DNA from: Paraburkholderia fungorum
GTDB lineage: Bacteria; Pseudomonadota; Gammaproteobacteria; Burkholderiales; Burkholderiaceae
DNA: 64,000 nucleotides
Assembly: GCF_003610895.1 (NCBI RefSeq)
Contig: NZ_MCAS01000012.1
Coordinates: forward strand, 393,046 to 457,045
Reading direction: 5' to 3'
Position 1 is the first letter of the stretch. Every line of letters begins with the position of its first letter. Under the pieces are notes generated by a model that made no database searches, had not been told where the DNA came from, and saw nothing but the letters and a program-made list of their open reading frames with translations. This document shows, one piece after another, positions 44,088 to 52,177 of the stretch. A program made the position numbers and the translations under genes.

Positions 44088-45194
44088 ATGAAAACCAATT
44101 TCGCTTTCCGCGCGGCGGACGTCGCGTGCATGGCTGCGCTCGTCGTTTCCACTGCGGCCAACGCTCAAAGCAGTGTCACGCTGTATGGAAGTCTCGACGC
44201 CGGTCTCGGCTATGTGAGCAACCTGCACGGCGCCCATGCGTATCTCGCCGAGCAGGGCACCTTCCAGGCCGACCGGTTCGGTTTTCAGGGCGTCGAAGAT
44301 ATCGGTGCCGGGCGTTCTGTGGTGTTCAGGCTCGAAAGCGGTTTCGTCACGACAACCGGCGCATCGGCCAGCAGCAGCACCTTCTTCAATCGTCAGGCCT
44401 ACGTAGGAATATCCGATCCGACGTTGGGCACGGTGACGCTCGGCCGCCAGACCGACTGGAATTTCGATTGGCTCGGCTCGGTGTCGACGGGTCAACTGCT
44501 CGGCGACTTCTCCGCGTTTCACCCCGGCAATCTCGATGGCCTCGGAAGCACCTTGCCGGTACAACTGTCGAGCACGGTGAAATGGAAAAGCGCGAATTAC
44601 AGCGGGCTGAGTTTCGGCGCGCTCTACGGATTTCCCGGCGCGTCGGCGAGCAACACCAATGGGCGGACCATCAGTTTCGGCGCCAACTATATGAATGGGC
44701 CGCTCAAACTGGTGGCGGTGTATTCCGAATACCGCGACCGTTTGCTGCCGCTTTCCAATGGACTGGGCCTGACGTCGTTTGAAGGGCAGACACTCGCGCC
44801 CGGCGCTACCTTCAACGCGAAGCAGGTGCGTGACATGGGGCTCGGCGGTTCGTACCGCTTTGAACGCGTGACACTGCATGCGCTTGCCACGGACGTGCGG
44901 ATTCAGTCTGACGGCGGCAACGAGCACTTTCGCACGATCGACGGCGGCGTCAACGTGCGCTTGACGCCAGCAGAGGAAATCGAGGCGGGAGCGTGGAGCG
45001 CGACACTCGCCGGGCGCCGCTGGACGCAATTCACTGTCGCAAACGTGTACTCGCTCTCGAAAGCGACGCAGGTCTACGCGGACCTGATGTTCGAAACCGC
45101 CGGCGGCGGGGCCGTGGCGAATACGCTTGGAATCGGAGCGGCTTCGGGTGGCAGGCAGACGGTGTTTCTAAGCGGGATACATCATTTGTTCTGA
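44088..45194 (+). CDS. Gram-negative trimeric porin
   Basis: This 368-residue outer-membrane general porin of the betaproteobacterial type has a signal peptide at about 1-26 ending ANAQS. The mature start SSVTLYGSLDAGLGYVSN and the DRFGFQGVEDIGAGRSVVFRLESGF block are typical. The barrel ends in LSGIHHLF with the required terminal phenylalanine. It follows the permease gene by 83 bp and may share regulation with it. No pore specificity can be read. Confidence 0.93.
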   Translation: MKTNFAFRAADVACMAALVVSTAANAQSSVTLYGSLDAGLGYVSNLHGAHAYLAEQGTFQADRFGFQGVEDIGAGRSVVFRLESGFVTTTGASASSSTFFNRQAYVGISDPTLGTVTLGRQTDWNFDWLGSVSTGQLLGDFSAFHPGNLDGLGSTLPVQLSSTVKWKSANYSGLSFGALYGFPGASASNTNGRTISFGANYMNGPLKLVAVYSEYRDRLLPLSNGLGLTSFEGQTLAPGATFNAKQVRDMGLGGSYRFERVTLHALATDVRIQSDGGNEHFRTIDGGVNVRLTPAEEIEAGAWSATLAGRRWTQFTVANVYSLSKATQVYADLMFETAGGGAVANTLGIGAASGGRQTVFLSGIHHLF

Positions 45195-45207
45195 TTTGAG
45201 CGTGGAG

Positions 45208-45227
45208 CGGCGCCAATCTGCGCCGCC
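45208..45227 (+). terminator. Hairpin after the porin gene
   Basis: Perfect 7-bp arms GCGGCGC and GCGCCGC around CAATCT begin 13 bp after the porin stop. No U-run follows. The strand and position fit transcription termination of the porin unit. Confidence 0.5.
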
Positions 45228-45571
45228 GGCCCCGGCGCGATCAGTGATATTCCTGGTTGTGGTGTTCGAGCCGATAAATAAGCAGGCAGACTTTGTTGCC
45301 GATTGAAATATAGAGTATTGCGAAAACTCATTCGCGCTGTAATAAATAGTTCGCAATGTCCGGGTATATGGATTGCCTGGATTAAAGTGGTGGTGCGTGA
45401 ATATGGTGTTCACGTATAAATACAAGTCCAGTGAAATCGAAATGAATCGATATTGTTAGTAAGCCATCTTTTCAAACGTTACAGGCTTGGATGAATTCGC
45501 CTGTAAGGCATGCTGGACGGTTGGTTTAAGGGATTGTGCCGAGGATGGCGGAGGCCGAAAAATACAAAGGT
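45228..45571. other. AT-rich gene-free stretch
   Basis: About 340 bp are markedly richer in A/T than the surroundings. Open frames here are short and lack ribosome sites. No gene is supported. The stretch leads into the direct repeats and palindrome in front of the small-protein gene at 45790 and may be a regulatory upstream region. A decayed insertion cannot be excluded. Confidence 0.5.
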
Positions 45572-45608
45572 ATTAAGCAGACAAAACAGAATTAAACAGA
45601 CAAAACAG
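45572..45608 (+). repeat. Two 18-bp direct repeats
   Basis: ATTAAGCAGACAAAACAG (45572-45589) and ATTAAACAGACAAAACAG (45591-45608) are separated by one base and differ at one position. The second copy runs into the palindrome at 45601. Tandem sites of this spacing, about two helical turns apart, suggest cooperative protein binding. Confidence 0.75.
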
Positions 45609-45616
45609 CTGTTTTG
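45601..45616. promoter_or_regulatory. Perfect 16-bp palindrome upstream of small-protein/phasin genes
   Basis: CAAAACAGCTGTTTTG is a perfect palindrome whose left half is also part of the second direct repeat. A TATGAT -10-like hexamer lies about 40 bp downstream (near 45659), so the site could be an operator or activator site for the 45790 gene and possibly phaP. No regulator can be named. Confidence 0.5.
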
Positions 45617-45789
45617 ATAAAACGCACTCCGCATATTGCATTTGAAAATTTAACGGTTATGATGGCGTCTCCGTGAGGCGGTTTCTCGAACGACTGCTCT
45701 ACGGAGACGGCAGAAATATTTGCCGGGCATACAGGCCGGAGGGGGTAATTAATGCTTCCCGTGCAGATAGACTAAATCGAGGAGACGAT

Positions 45790-45987
45790 ATGCTGAGTCC
45801 CCATGAATTTGCTACCTTAATGCTCATCAAGAACGCGCCGGATCAGATCGAACTGGGCCGCGCCGAGCTCGACGCCCTGTTCGAGCGGCAGCTCATTTCA
45901 CTGGAAAACCTCGCATCGGGACGTTCGCGTCCTCAGATCACAAGCGAAGGCGATTCCATTCTTAAGGCGGTTGCCAGGATGCGCTAG
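45790..45987 (+). CDS. Small conserved protein, paralogue of the one at 27393
   Basis: This 65-residue protein begins MLSPHEFATLMLIKNAPDQIEL, with a GAGGAGAC ribosome site. It is related at the N-terminus to the 67-residue protein at 27393. The C-terminal half (SRPQITSEGDSILKAVARM) resembles the wing-plus-helix end of small winged-helix proteins. It lies 100 bp before the phasin gene. A role in regulating the polyhydroxybutyrate genes is possible but unproven. Confidence 0.72.
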   Translation: MLSPHEFATLMLIKNAPDQIELGRAELDALFERQLISLENLASGRSRPQITSEGDSILKAVARMR

Positions 45988-46087
45988 GCATCGGCGGCAC
46001 CTGCTTCGATTCATCCACCATCGCGATCCGCGGTAATCCGTCCGCGCGGGGCTTCGCGTGCCTGATCAAAATTTGAGGAATTCAACC

Positions 46088-46654
46088 ATGACTCTATTGA
46101 GTCCCGAGCAGAACGCCGCTGTACAGGCCAACGTCGACACATTCTTCGGCGTGGCCGGAAAGATTTTTGAAGGCGTCGAAAAACTGGCTGCTCTGAACCT
46201 GCAGGCCGTCAGGGCCACGCTGGCCGAGACGCAGGAGAGCATCGCGAAGGTGTCTGGAGCGGAGCCGCAGCAATGGTTCGCGCTGCAAGCAGAATCCGCC
46301 AGACCCGGCGCGGAAAAATCGCTGTCATACGGCCGCCAGGTGTTCGAGATCGCATCGGCTACGCAGGCTGAAGTCACGCAACTCGTAGAGGCGTACTACG
46401 AGCGGTACAACAATCGCGTGCAGTCACTCGTGGAGGAAGCGGCCAAGCGTACTCCGTCTGGTTCGGAAGCCGCGATCGCTGCGTGGAAGTCCGCAATTGC
46501 CTCGACCACGACCCTGTTCGAAACGCTGCAGAAAACGGGACAACAGGCCGTGACGATGGCGCAGAGCAATCTTGAGGCAGTCACCGCCACCGCGACGAAC
46601 AGCGGGCGCAGCGACGCAGGGCCGGCTCCCGCCGCTGCGAGCGCAAAGCGCTAA
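46088..46654 (+). CDS. phaP: Phasin (PHA granule-associated protein)
   Basis: This 188-residue, largely helical phasin coats polyhydroxyalkanoate granules in the cytoplasm. The family pattern is clear: QANVDTFFGVAGKIFEGVEKLAALNLQAVRATLAE, then a heptad-like helix ending in a low-complexity Ala/Pro/Ser tail. The start at 46088 has a GAGGAA site; the longer frame lacks it. The acetoacetyl-CoA reductase gene follows 140 bp later, separated by a hairpin. Confidence 0.93.
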   Translation: MTLLSPEQNAAVQANVDTFFGVAGKIFEGVEKLAALNLQAVRATLAETQESIAKVSGAEPQQWFALQAESARPGAEKSLSYGRQVFEIASATQAEVTQLVEAYYERYNNRVQSLVEEAAKRTPSGSEAAIAAWKSAIASTTTLFETLQKTGQQAVTMAQSNLEAVTATATNSGRSDAGPAPAAASAKR

Positions 46655-46659
46655 ACCTC

Positions 46660-46681
46660 ACGCGGGCGGCAATGCCCGCGT
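46660..46681 (+). terminator. Terminator-like hairpin after phaP
   Basis: Perfect 8-bp arms ACGCGGGC and GCCCGCGT with a 6-nt loop start 5 bp after the phaP stop. Only two extra T residues follow. It probably separates the highly expressed phasin from phaB. Confidence 0.55.
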
Positions 46682-46794
46682 TGAATGCTTGTGTAATATA
46701 TGAAGGATTCCTGATGGATGGGGAATCTCGTTGATCGACTGAAATTCGTGTTGCTTCAGAGCAGCGCGGCGCCAGCTTTTACGAGGACGATGCA

Positions 46795-47538
46795 ATGGCA
46801 AAGCAGATCGCGGTGGTGACGGGTGGAACGGGTGGAATTGGTGAAGCGATCAGCATCAAGCTGCATGACGCCGGGTATGCGGTCGTGGTTACCTGCTCGC
46901 CGGGCAACGCCGGTGCGAACGAGTGGCTCGCCCGGATGGAAGCGCAGGGGCGGCAATTTCTCGCCTACACGGTCGACGTCGCCGACTATGACTCATGTGA
47001 AAGATGCATGGCGCAAATCAGAGCCGAGGTCGGACCGGTCGACATTCTGATCAACAACGCCGGCATCACGCGGGACGCCAGCTTCAAAAAGCTCGACAAG
47101 GTTAATTGGGACGCGGTGATCCGGACCAACCTCGATTCGGTGTTCAACATGACGAAGCCTGTGTGCGACAGCATGGTCGAGCGCGGCTGGGGGCGCATCG
47201 TCAACGTGTCGTCGATTATCGGCTCCAAGGGCGGGTTCGGCCAGACCAACTACGCAGCGGCGAAGGCCGGCATGCATGGCTTCACCAAATCGCTGGCGCT
47301 CGAGGTGGCGAAGAAAGGCGTCACCGTCAACACAGTCTCGCCGGGCTATATCGCGACGAAGATGGTGATGGCAGTGCCCGAGGAGATCCGCGAGACGAAG
47401 ATCATTCCGCAGATTCCGGTTGGCCGGCTCGGACAACCCGATGAAGTCGCCGCACTGGTGTTGTACCTGTGCTCGCGCGAAGCGGGTTTCGTAACCGGCG
47501 CCAACATTGCAATCAATGGGGGACAGCACCTGCAGTGA
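46795..47538 (+). CDS. phaB: Acetoacetyl-CoA reductase (3-ketoacyl-ACP reductase family)
   Basis: This NADPH-dependent short-chain dehydrogenase of 247 residues reduces acetoacetyl-CoA to (R)-3-hydroxybutyryl-CoA, the monomer for PHB. The cofactor motif GGTGGIG is at 10-16 and NNAG at 87-90. The catalytic set is S140, Y153, K157. The segment GRIVNVSSIIGSKGGFGQTNYAAAKAG matches PhaB. phaP lies upstream; the thiolase and synthase genes are not in this window. FabG-type activity is the alternative but the context favours PHB. Confidence 0.92.
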   Translation: MAKQIAVVTGGTGGIGEAISIKLHDAGYAVVVTCSPGNAGANEWLARMEAQGRQFLAYTVDVADYDSCERCMAQIRAEVGPVDILINNAGITRDASFKKLDKVNWDAVIRTNLDSVFNMTKPVCDSMVERGWGRIVNVSSIIGSKGGFGQTNYAAAKAGMHGFTKSLALEVAKKGVTVNTVSPGYIATKMVMAVPEEIRETKIIPQIPVGRLGQPDEVAALVLYLCSREAGFVTGANIAINGGQHLQ

Positions 47539-47566
47539 AGCTGGTCGTTCCGCCATGGAGGTTGCG

Positions 47567-47755
47567 ATGAGTGAAGCAGTGGGAATCGTGATGGGTTCAT
47601 TCGTGCTGGCGATAGCACCCGTGCTGGTCGCCGCTCATTATTACCGGGAGCAGATGCATCGAAAGCGGCTCCGGCAACTGGATCATTTTCACTACTGGGC
47701 GCATTGGAGCAAGGCGCGGCCCGATCGCGCCGATCGACACTCGCGCCGCAGGTGA
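47567..47755 (+). CDS. Small single-pass membrane protein
   Basis: This is a 62-residue product with a strong TGGAGG site 6 nt before ATG 47567. It has one hydrophobic helix (VGIVMGSFVLAIAPVLVAAHYY) and a basic, histidine-rich tail. It starts 28 bp after phaB and is probably co-transcribed. No family is recognised. The gene is short but ribosome site, helix and codon use agree. Confidence 0.65.
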   Translation: MSEAVGIVMGSFVLAIAPVLVAAHYYREQMHRKRLRQLDHFHYWAHWSKARPDRADRHSRRR

Positions 47756-47874
47756 GGGCGTGCCGGCGGCTCGAACCTATTACATCCCAGGTAATTGGCG
47801 AGCCGCACGCACGCGCCTAATCTTCGGTCATCGCGCAACTCATCCCGAGCGGCGCATACGATCGAGGACATATC

Positions 47875-48429
47875 ATGTCGACGTTCCAGATTCATACGAT
47901 TGATTCAGCACCTGAACAATCCCGGCCGGTGCTGCGGCAACTCCAGCAGAACTTTGGCCTGATCCCCAACATTGCGGGAGCCATGGCTGAATCGCCGGTG
48001 CTGATCGGCGGCTTCATCGGCATCTTCCAGAAAGTCCATTCCGGCACTTTTACGGAAGCGCAGATCCAGACCCTGTTGCTGACTAACGCGGTGACGAACG
48101 CATGCTCCTGGGCCGTTGCATTTCACACGGCTCTGGCATTGAAAGAGGGGCTGTCGCCCGCCGACGTCGAAGCGATTCGCCACGGCCGCGCGCCTGCCGA
48201 TCACGAGCATGCGGCGCTCTCGGCCTTGACGAAAACCGCGATCGAGAAGCGCGGACACCTGAGCGACCATGACGTGAACCAGTTTATCGAGGCGGGTTTT
48301 CGCAAGGACCAGGTGCTCGAGGTTCTCACCGTGCTAGCCGCTTCCACGATCACGAACTACGCCGGCAACATCACGAAGCCTGCGCTTGAAGCGCCTTTCC
48401 AGGAGTACGCCTGGACCGCCCAGGTCTGA
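47875..48429 (+). CDS. Carboxymuconolactone decarboxylase-like (AhpD-fold) protein
   Basis: This 184-residue all-helical protein of the CMD/AhpD superfamily has the core NACSWAVAFHTALALKEGLS. The first cysteine and the histidine of the usual CxxC-xxx-H motif are kept, but the second cysteine is replaced by alanine. Peroxidase activity of AhpD type is therefore unlikely and another role must be assumed. The XRE regulator gene lies 136 bp downstream on the same strand, an arrangement common for this pair of families. Confidence 0.86.
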   Translation: MSTFQIHTIDSAPEQSRPVLRQLQQNFGLIPNIAGAMAESPVLIGGFIGIFQKVHSGTFTEAQIQTLLLTNAVTNACSWAVAFHTALALKEGLSPADVEAIRHGRAPADHEHAALSALTKTAIEKRGHLSDHDVNQFIEAGFRKDQVLEVLTVLAASTITNYAGNITKPALEAPFQEYAWTAQV

Positions 48430-48565
48430 TCTCGCAGAGCCGCCCGGTAACAGGGAGTATGCTGACCGGCGCGGCTCGACTGACCGGTGGCGCCGGACAT
48501 TCACGGATGCTCGGGCGCCACCGCTCACCCAACCTGATCTGTACCGACTTGCGGAAAATAGACCG

Positions 48566-49423
48566 ATGAATCCCGCGAATCCCGAAAGGAAGACGCCGCC
48601 GAATGAACTCGGCGCGTTATTGCGTCACTGGAGAGACATGCGCGGCGTCAGCCAGCTGGACCTGTCGTTCAACGCGGGTGTCTCACAGCGGCACATCAGT
48701 TTTGTCGAAAGCGGCCGCAGCGCGCCGAGCCGCCAGATGCTGCTCGATCTCGCCCAGGCGCTCGATATTCCTCTGCGTGAACGCAACACGCTGCTGCTGG
48801 CAGCGGGCTATGCGCCGATGTATGCCGACGGCGCGTGGAACGCGCAGGAAATGCAGAGCGTCACCAAGGCGCTCGGGCGCATGTTGCAGCAGCATGAACC
48901 GTTTCCCGCGCTCGTCATGGATCGCTACTGGAATGTGCTGATGACCAACGAATCGGCGCCGCGCTTCTTCAATTGCTTCATCGATATGGCCGCGCGCAAG
49001 GGGCCGCGCAACATGTTGCATCTGATTTTCGATCCGCATGGCATGCGCCCGTTCGTGGCCGACTGGCAAGCTGTGGCCAATAGTCTGATTCAGCGTGTCT
49101 ACCGGGAGTCGGTCGGCCGTGTGGTCGACGATCAGACACATGAGTTGCTTGCCGCGTTGCGTGCCTATCCGGACGTCCAGACGGACCTGAACGCTTCTTC
49201 GAAGGCCGTGGGAACCGGGTCGACTGCCGCGGCCATGCCGGTGATTCCCATCGGCTTCGTCAAGGACGGCAAGGTCCTGAACTACTTTTCAATGGTCGCC
49301 ACCGTGGGCACGCCTCAAAGCGTCGCCGCGCAGGAACTGCGTATCGAATGCATGTTCCCCGCGGACGACGAAACGGAAGAGCGGCATCTCGAGATGATCG
49401 GCGCGCTCCCGCAACAGCACTGA
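48566..49423 (+). CDS. XRE-family regulator with MmyB-like ligand domain
   Basis: This is a 285-residue regulator. The N-terminal HTH spans about 14-70 (LGALLRHWRDMRGVSQLDLSFNAGVSQRHISFVESG). The C-terminal MmyB-like domain has the segment FPALVMDRYWNVLMTNESAPRFF. Such proteins often regulate neighbouring dehydrogenases or CMD-family proteins and bind an unknown lipid-like ligand. ATG 48566 is taken because the HTH starts soon after; the frame is open for 60 codons upstream without family similarity. It ends 6 bp from the convergent porin gene. Confidence 0.9.
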   Translation: MNPANPERKTPPNELGALLRHWRDMRGVSQLDLSFNAGVSQRHISFVESGRSAPSRQMLLDLAQALDIPLRERNTLLLAAGYAPMYADGAWNAQEMQSVTKALGRMLQQHEPFPALVMDRYWNVLMTNESAPRFFNCFIDMAARKGPRNMLHLIFDPHGMRPFVADWQAVANSLIQRVYRESVGRVVDDQTHELLAALRAYPDVQTDLNASSKAVGTGSTAAAMPVIPIGFVKDGKVLNYFSMVATVGTPQSVAAQELRIECMFPADDETEERHLEMIGALPQQH

Positions 49424-49429
49424 GCTTGA

Positions 49430-50623
49430 TCAGAACCGGTGCCGCAAGCCGATGCTGACGATCGCTTGCGACTGCGCGTCCGACGAGTGGCCGTTGCCCT
49501 TGTCGCTGACCGATGCGGTGGCCGCGACCGGATTGCCGAGCGCGTCCAGCGTGACGCCGGACGCGTGTTGATAGCCGCCCATCAGATAAACCGTGGAGCG
49601 CTTCGACATGTTGTACTGCGCGCCGAGCGTGACGTTGTGATACTGCGCGCGTTCGTCCACCCCTTGCACCTCGCCGCCACGCGTGTAGCTATAGCCCGCG
49701 AAAAGCTGCACCGCCGGGCGGATCGTCCACTGCCCGAATACGCCCGCGACATTGAAGGTCGCATGCCCGTTGAACAATGAATCGGCACCCGAACGGTACT
49801 GCACGTTGCTGTAGTTCAGGCCGACGATGGCAGGGCCGAAATTGTACGTCGCACCCGCGGCGATGATCTGCTGCGATTGCGCGCTCGCGTACCCTTCGTT
49901 GATCGAGGAGTTGAACAGGCCGTCGTCCGTGCCGCTCCATTTGCCGTAGGTCGAATCTTTCGTCCCGGTCTTGCTGTTGTCCGAACGCTCGTAGCCGACA
50001 CCTACGTGCAGCGGGCCGTTGCCGTACCCCGCGCCCACGCTCCACGTATTCTGCTGCTTCAGGCTTCCCGGTTGACCGCCGAAGCCGTACAACGCGCCGA
50101 ACGTAAATCCCGAGTAATTCGCGCTCGTGTACTTGACCGAATTGTTGACGCGCGCGGTCTGATCGAGATCGTCGATGTCGCCCGGATGCGCGCCGTAGCC
50201 GCCGACCATCGCGACCGGCGCAACCGGCGCGACGAAGTCGTTCAGCGAGGTGTACTGGCGCCCGAGCGTGACCGTGCCGTATTGCTGGCTGCCAATGCCG
50301 ACGAACGCCTGACGGCCGAACAGCCCACCGTTCTGGCCGGTCTTGCCGTTGGTGATGTCGAAGCCGTCCTCGAGCAGGAACAGGGCATTCCAGCCAGCGC
50401 CCAGATCTTCCTGGCCCTTGATGCCGAAGCGGCTGCCGGACAGGTTGCCGCTCGTCGCCGCGACGTTCGAGTGTCCCGTGTAAGCACCCGTGGTGCCGGC
50501 GCGTTCGTTGCTGCGATACGTGATGCCCGCATCCACGATGCCGTACAGCATGACGGAACTCTGCGCGGCCGCAATGCCGGCGAAGGACAACAGCAGGGGT
50601 GCAGCAATCAGTTGCTTTTTCAT
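49430..50623 (-). CDS. Gram-negative trimeric porin
   Basis: This 397-residue porin has a signal peptide at about 1-20 ending AAAQS. The mature start SSVMLYGIVDAGITYRSN and SRFGIKGQEDLGAGWNALFLLEDGF are typical of Burkholderia porins, and it ends SIGLRHRF. It lies between the XRE regulator and the periplasmic dehydrogenase operon, about 180 bp downstream of the latter, and is transcribed from its own upstream region. Confidence 0.93.
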   Translation of the reverse strand: MKKQLIAAPLLLSFAGIAAAQSSVMLYGIVDAGITYRSNERAGTTGAYTGHSNVAATSGNLSGSRFGIKGQEDLGAGWNALFLLEDGFDITNGKTGQNGGLFGRQAFVGIGSQQYGTVTLGRQYTSLNDFVAPVAPVAMVGGYGAHPGDIDDLDQTARVNNSVKYTSANYSGFTFGALYGFGGQPGSLKQQNTWSVGAGYGNGPLHVGVGYERSDNSKTGTKDSTYGKWSGTDDGLFNSSINEGYASAQSQQIIAAGATYNFGPAIVGLNYSNVQYRSGADSLFNGHATFNVAGVFGQWTIRPAVQLFAGYSYTRGGEVQGVDERAQYHNVTLGAQYNMSKRSTVYLMGGYQHASGVTLDALGNPVAATASVSDKGNGHSSDAQSQAIVSIGLRHRF

Positions 50624-50803
50624 CGTTTTATAGTCTGGTTGGATCGTCTATTTCAGGTCGCCTGCGTGGCGATCTCTCTTTTTTCCGCACGCACGCAATC
50701 CGCTCCCGAACCACGGAGCGGATTGCGTGTAGCGGGGGAAACGGCTTGGGCGATCCTGGCTGCGCGTGCTGATCGCCAACGCGCAGCGAGGGCTCGTGCG
50801 ATG

Positions 50804-52177
50804 TCAATGACTTAGTGCGGCACCTGGCGGCATCTCGGGCGCTCGCACCGTGACGGTCTTGCGAACCTTGGCGACCTCCGCCGCGCTGACCGTCGAACCG
50901 GTATTGCCCCAGCTGTTGCGCACGAAGTTCGTGACGTCGGCGACTTCCTGATCGTTCAGACGCCAACCGAAGGCCGGCATCGTGAACGAGGACGGGGCGC
51001 TCTTCGTGCCTTCGAGCGTGTTGCCGGTCAGCAGCACGTGAATCAGCGAGGTCGCGTCCTTGCCCTGTACCACTGGATTGCCGCCCAATGCCGGGAACAC
51101 GCGCGTGTAGCCGCGGCCGTCGCTGCGGTGGCAGGCGGTGCAGTTGTCGCGATAGACGACGGCGCCGGGTGCCGTGGCGTCGCCGGTACGCAGCGCGTGG
51201 GCCGCCGTATCGTTGTACACGTATGGCGTTTCCTGCGGATCGGTTGACGGCAGTGTCTTCAGGTAGCGCGCGATGGCGGTCAGGTCGGCGTCGCTCATGT
51301 GCTGCATGCTGTGCTGAACGACGTCGGTCATGCCGCCGAATGCCGCGCTGTGCTGCGTGCGTCCCGTTTTGAGGAACTGCACGAGATCGGCTTCGCTCCA
51401 CGAGCCGATGCCGGTGCGTGGATTGCCGCGCAGGCTCGACGGGACCCAGCCGTCAATCGCCGCACCGCCTGCGAGAAACGTGGTGCCGTCCAGATCGCTC
51501 AATGCGCGTTCCTGCATCGTTACGGCGCGCGGTGTGTGGCAGGCGCCGCAGTGGCCAAGGCCCTGCACGAGGTACGCACCGCGCGCGACCACCGGATCGC
51601 CATAGTGCTGCGCGTCGAACGTGACGGGCTCCGGCGCGAACAGATAACGCCAGATGCCGAGCGGCCAGCGCATCGACAGCGGCCAGACGATATCGACCGC
51701 ACGGTTCGCCTGGTTCACCGGCGCAACGCCTTGCGTGAAGTACGCATACAGCGCATGCATGTCGTCCTGGCTCAGGCGCGCATAAGACGGGTACGGCATC
51801 GCCGGATACAGCGTGTCGCCGTTCGGCCGCACGCCGACACGCACCGCGCGATCGAACTGCGCGAAGGTCCACGAGCCGATGCCGGTATCGCGATCGGGCG
51901 TGATGTTGGTCGAGTAGATCGCGCCAATCGGCGTGTCGAACTTCAGGCCGCCCGCGAATGGTTTGCCCGATTGCGCCGTATGGCAGGCAATGCAATCGCC
52001 GGCCCGAGCGAGGTATTCGCCGTGCGCGATCAGGGCCGCATCGGCCTGCGGTTGAGCGGGTGTTTGAGCCGCCGCGTGCGCGGCGAGCGGCGCACACAGG
52101 GTTGTAGCAGCGCAGAAAGACGCCACGCCCGCGCGTTTGAATGCCTGTCCCAGGCGTTGGATATCGATCTTCTTCAT
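50804..52177 (-). CDS. Triheme cytochrome c subunit of membrane-bound dehydrogenase
   Basis: This 457-residue cytochrome has a signal peptide at about 1-36. Three CxxCH heme sites are visible: CIACH at 62-66, CGACH at 210-214 and CTACH at 346-350. It passes electrons from the flavoprotein to the ubiquinone pool in gluconate- or alcohol-type dehydrogenases. The start at 52177 overlaps the flavoprotein stop by 4 bp; the frame is open much further upstream but that part is only a shadow of the flavoprotein gene. Confidence 0.92.
   Translation of the reverse strand: MKKIDIQRLGQAFKRAGVASFCAATTLCAPLAAHAAAQTPAQPQADAALIAHGEYLARAGDCIACHTAQSGKPFAGGLKFDTPIGAIYSTNITPDRDTGIGSWTFAQFDRAVRVGVRPNGDTLYPAMPYPSYARLSQDDMHALYAYFTQGVAPVNQANRAVDIVWPLSMRWPLGIWRYLFAPEPVTFDAQHYGDPVVARGAYLVQGLGHCGACHTPRAVTMQERALSDLDGTTFLAGGAAIDGWVPSSLRGNPRTGIGSWSEADLVQFLKTGRTQHSAAFGGMTDVVQHSMQHMSDADLTAIARYLKTLPSTDPQETPYVYNDTAAHALRTGDATAPGAVVYRDNCTACHRSDGRGYTRVFPALGGNPVVQGKDATSLIHVLLTGNTLEGTKSAPSSFTMPAFGWRLNDQEVADVTNFVRNSWGNTGSTVSAAEVAKVRKTVTVRAPEMPPGAALSH

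Noticed and set aside
45168..45425. 85-codon minus-strand frame in the AT-rich gap after the porin
   Set aside because: No ribosome site, no domain and overlap with the porin end; the AT-rich stretch alone can give such a frame.
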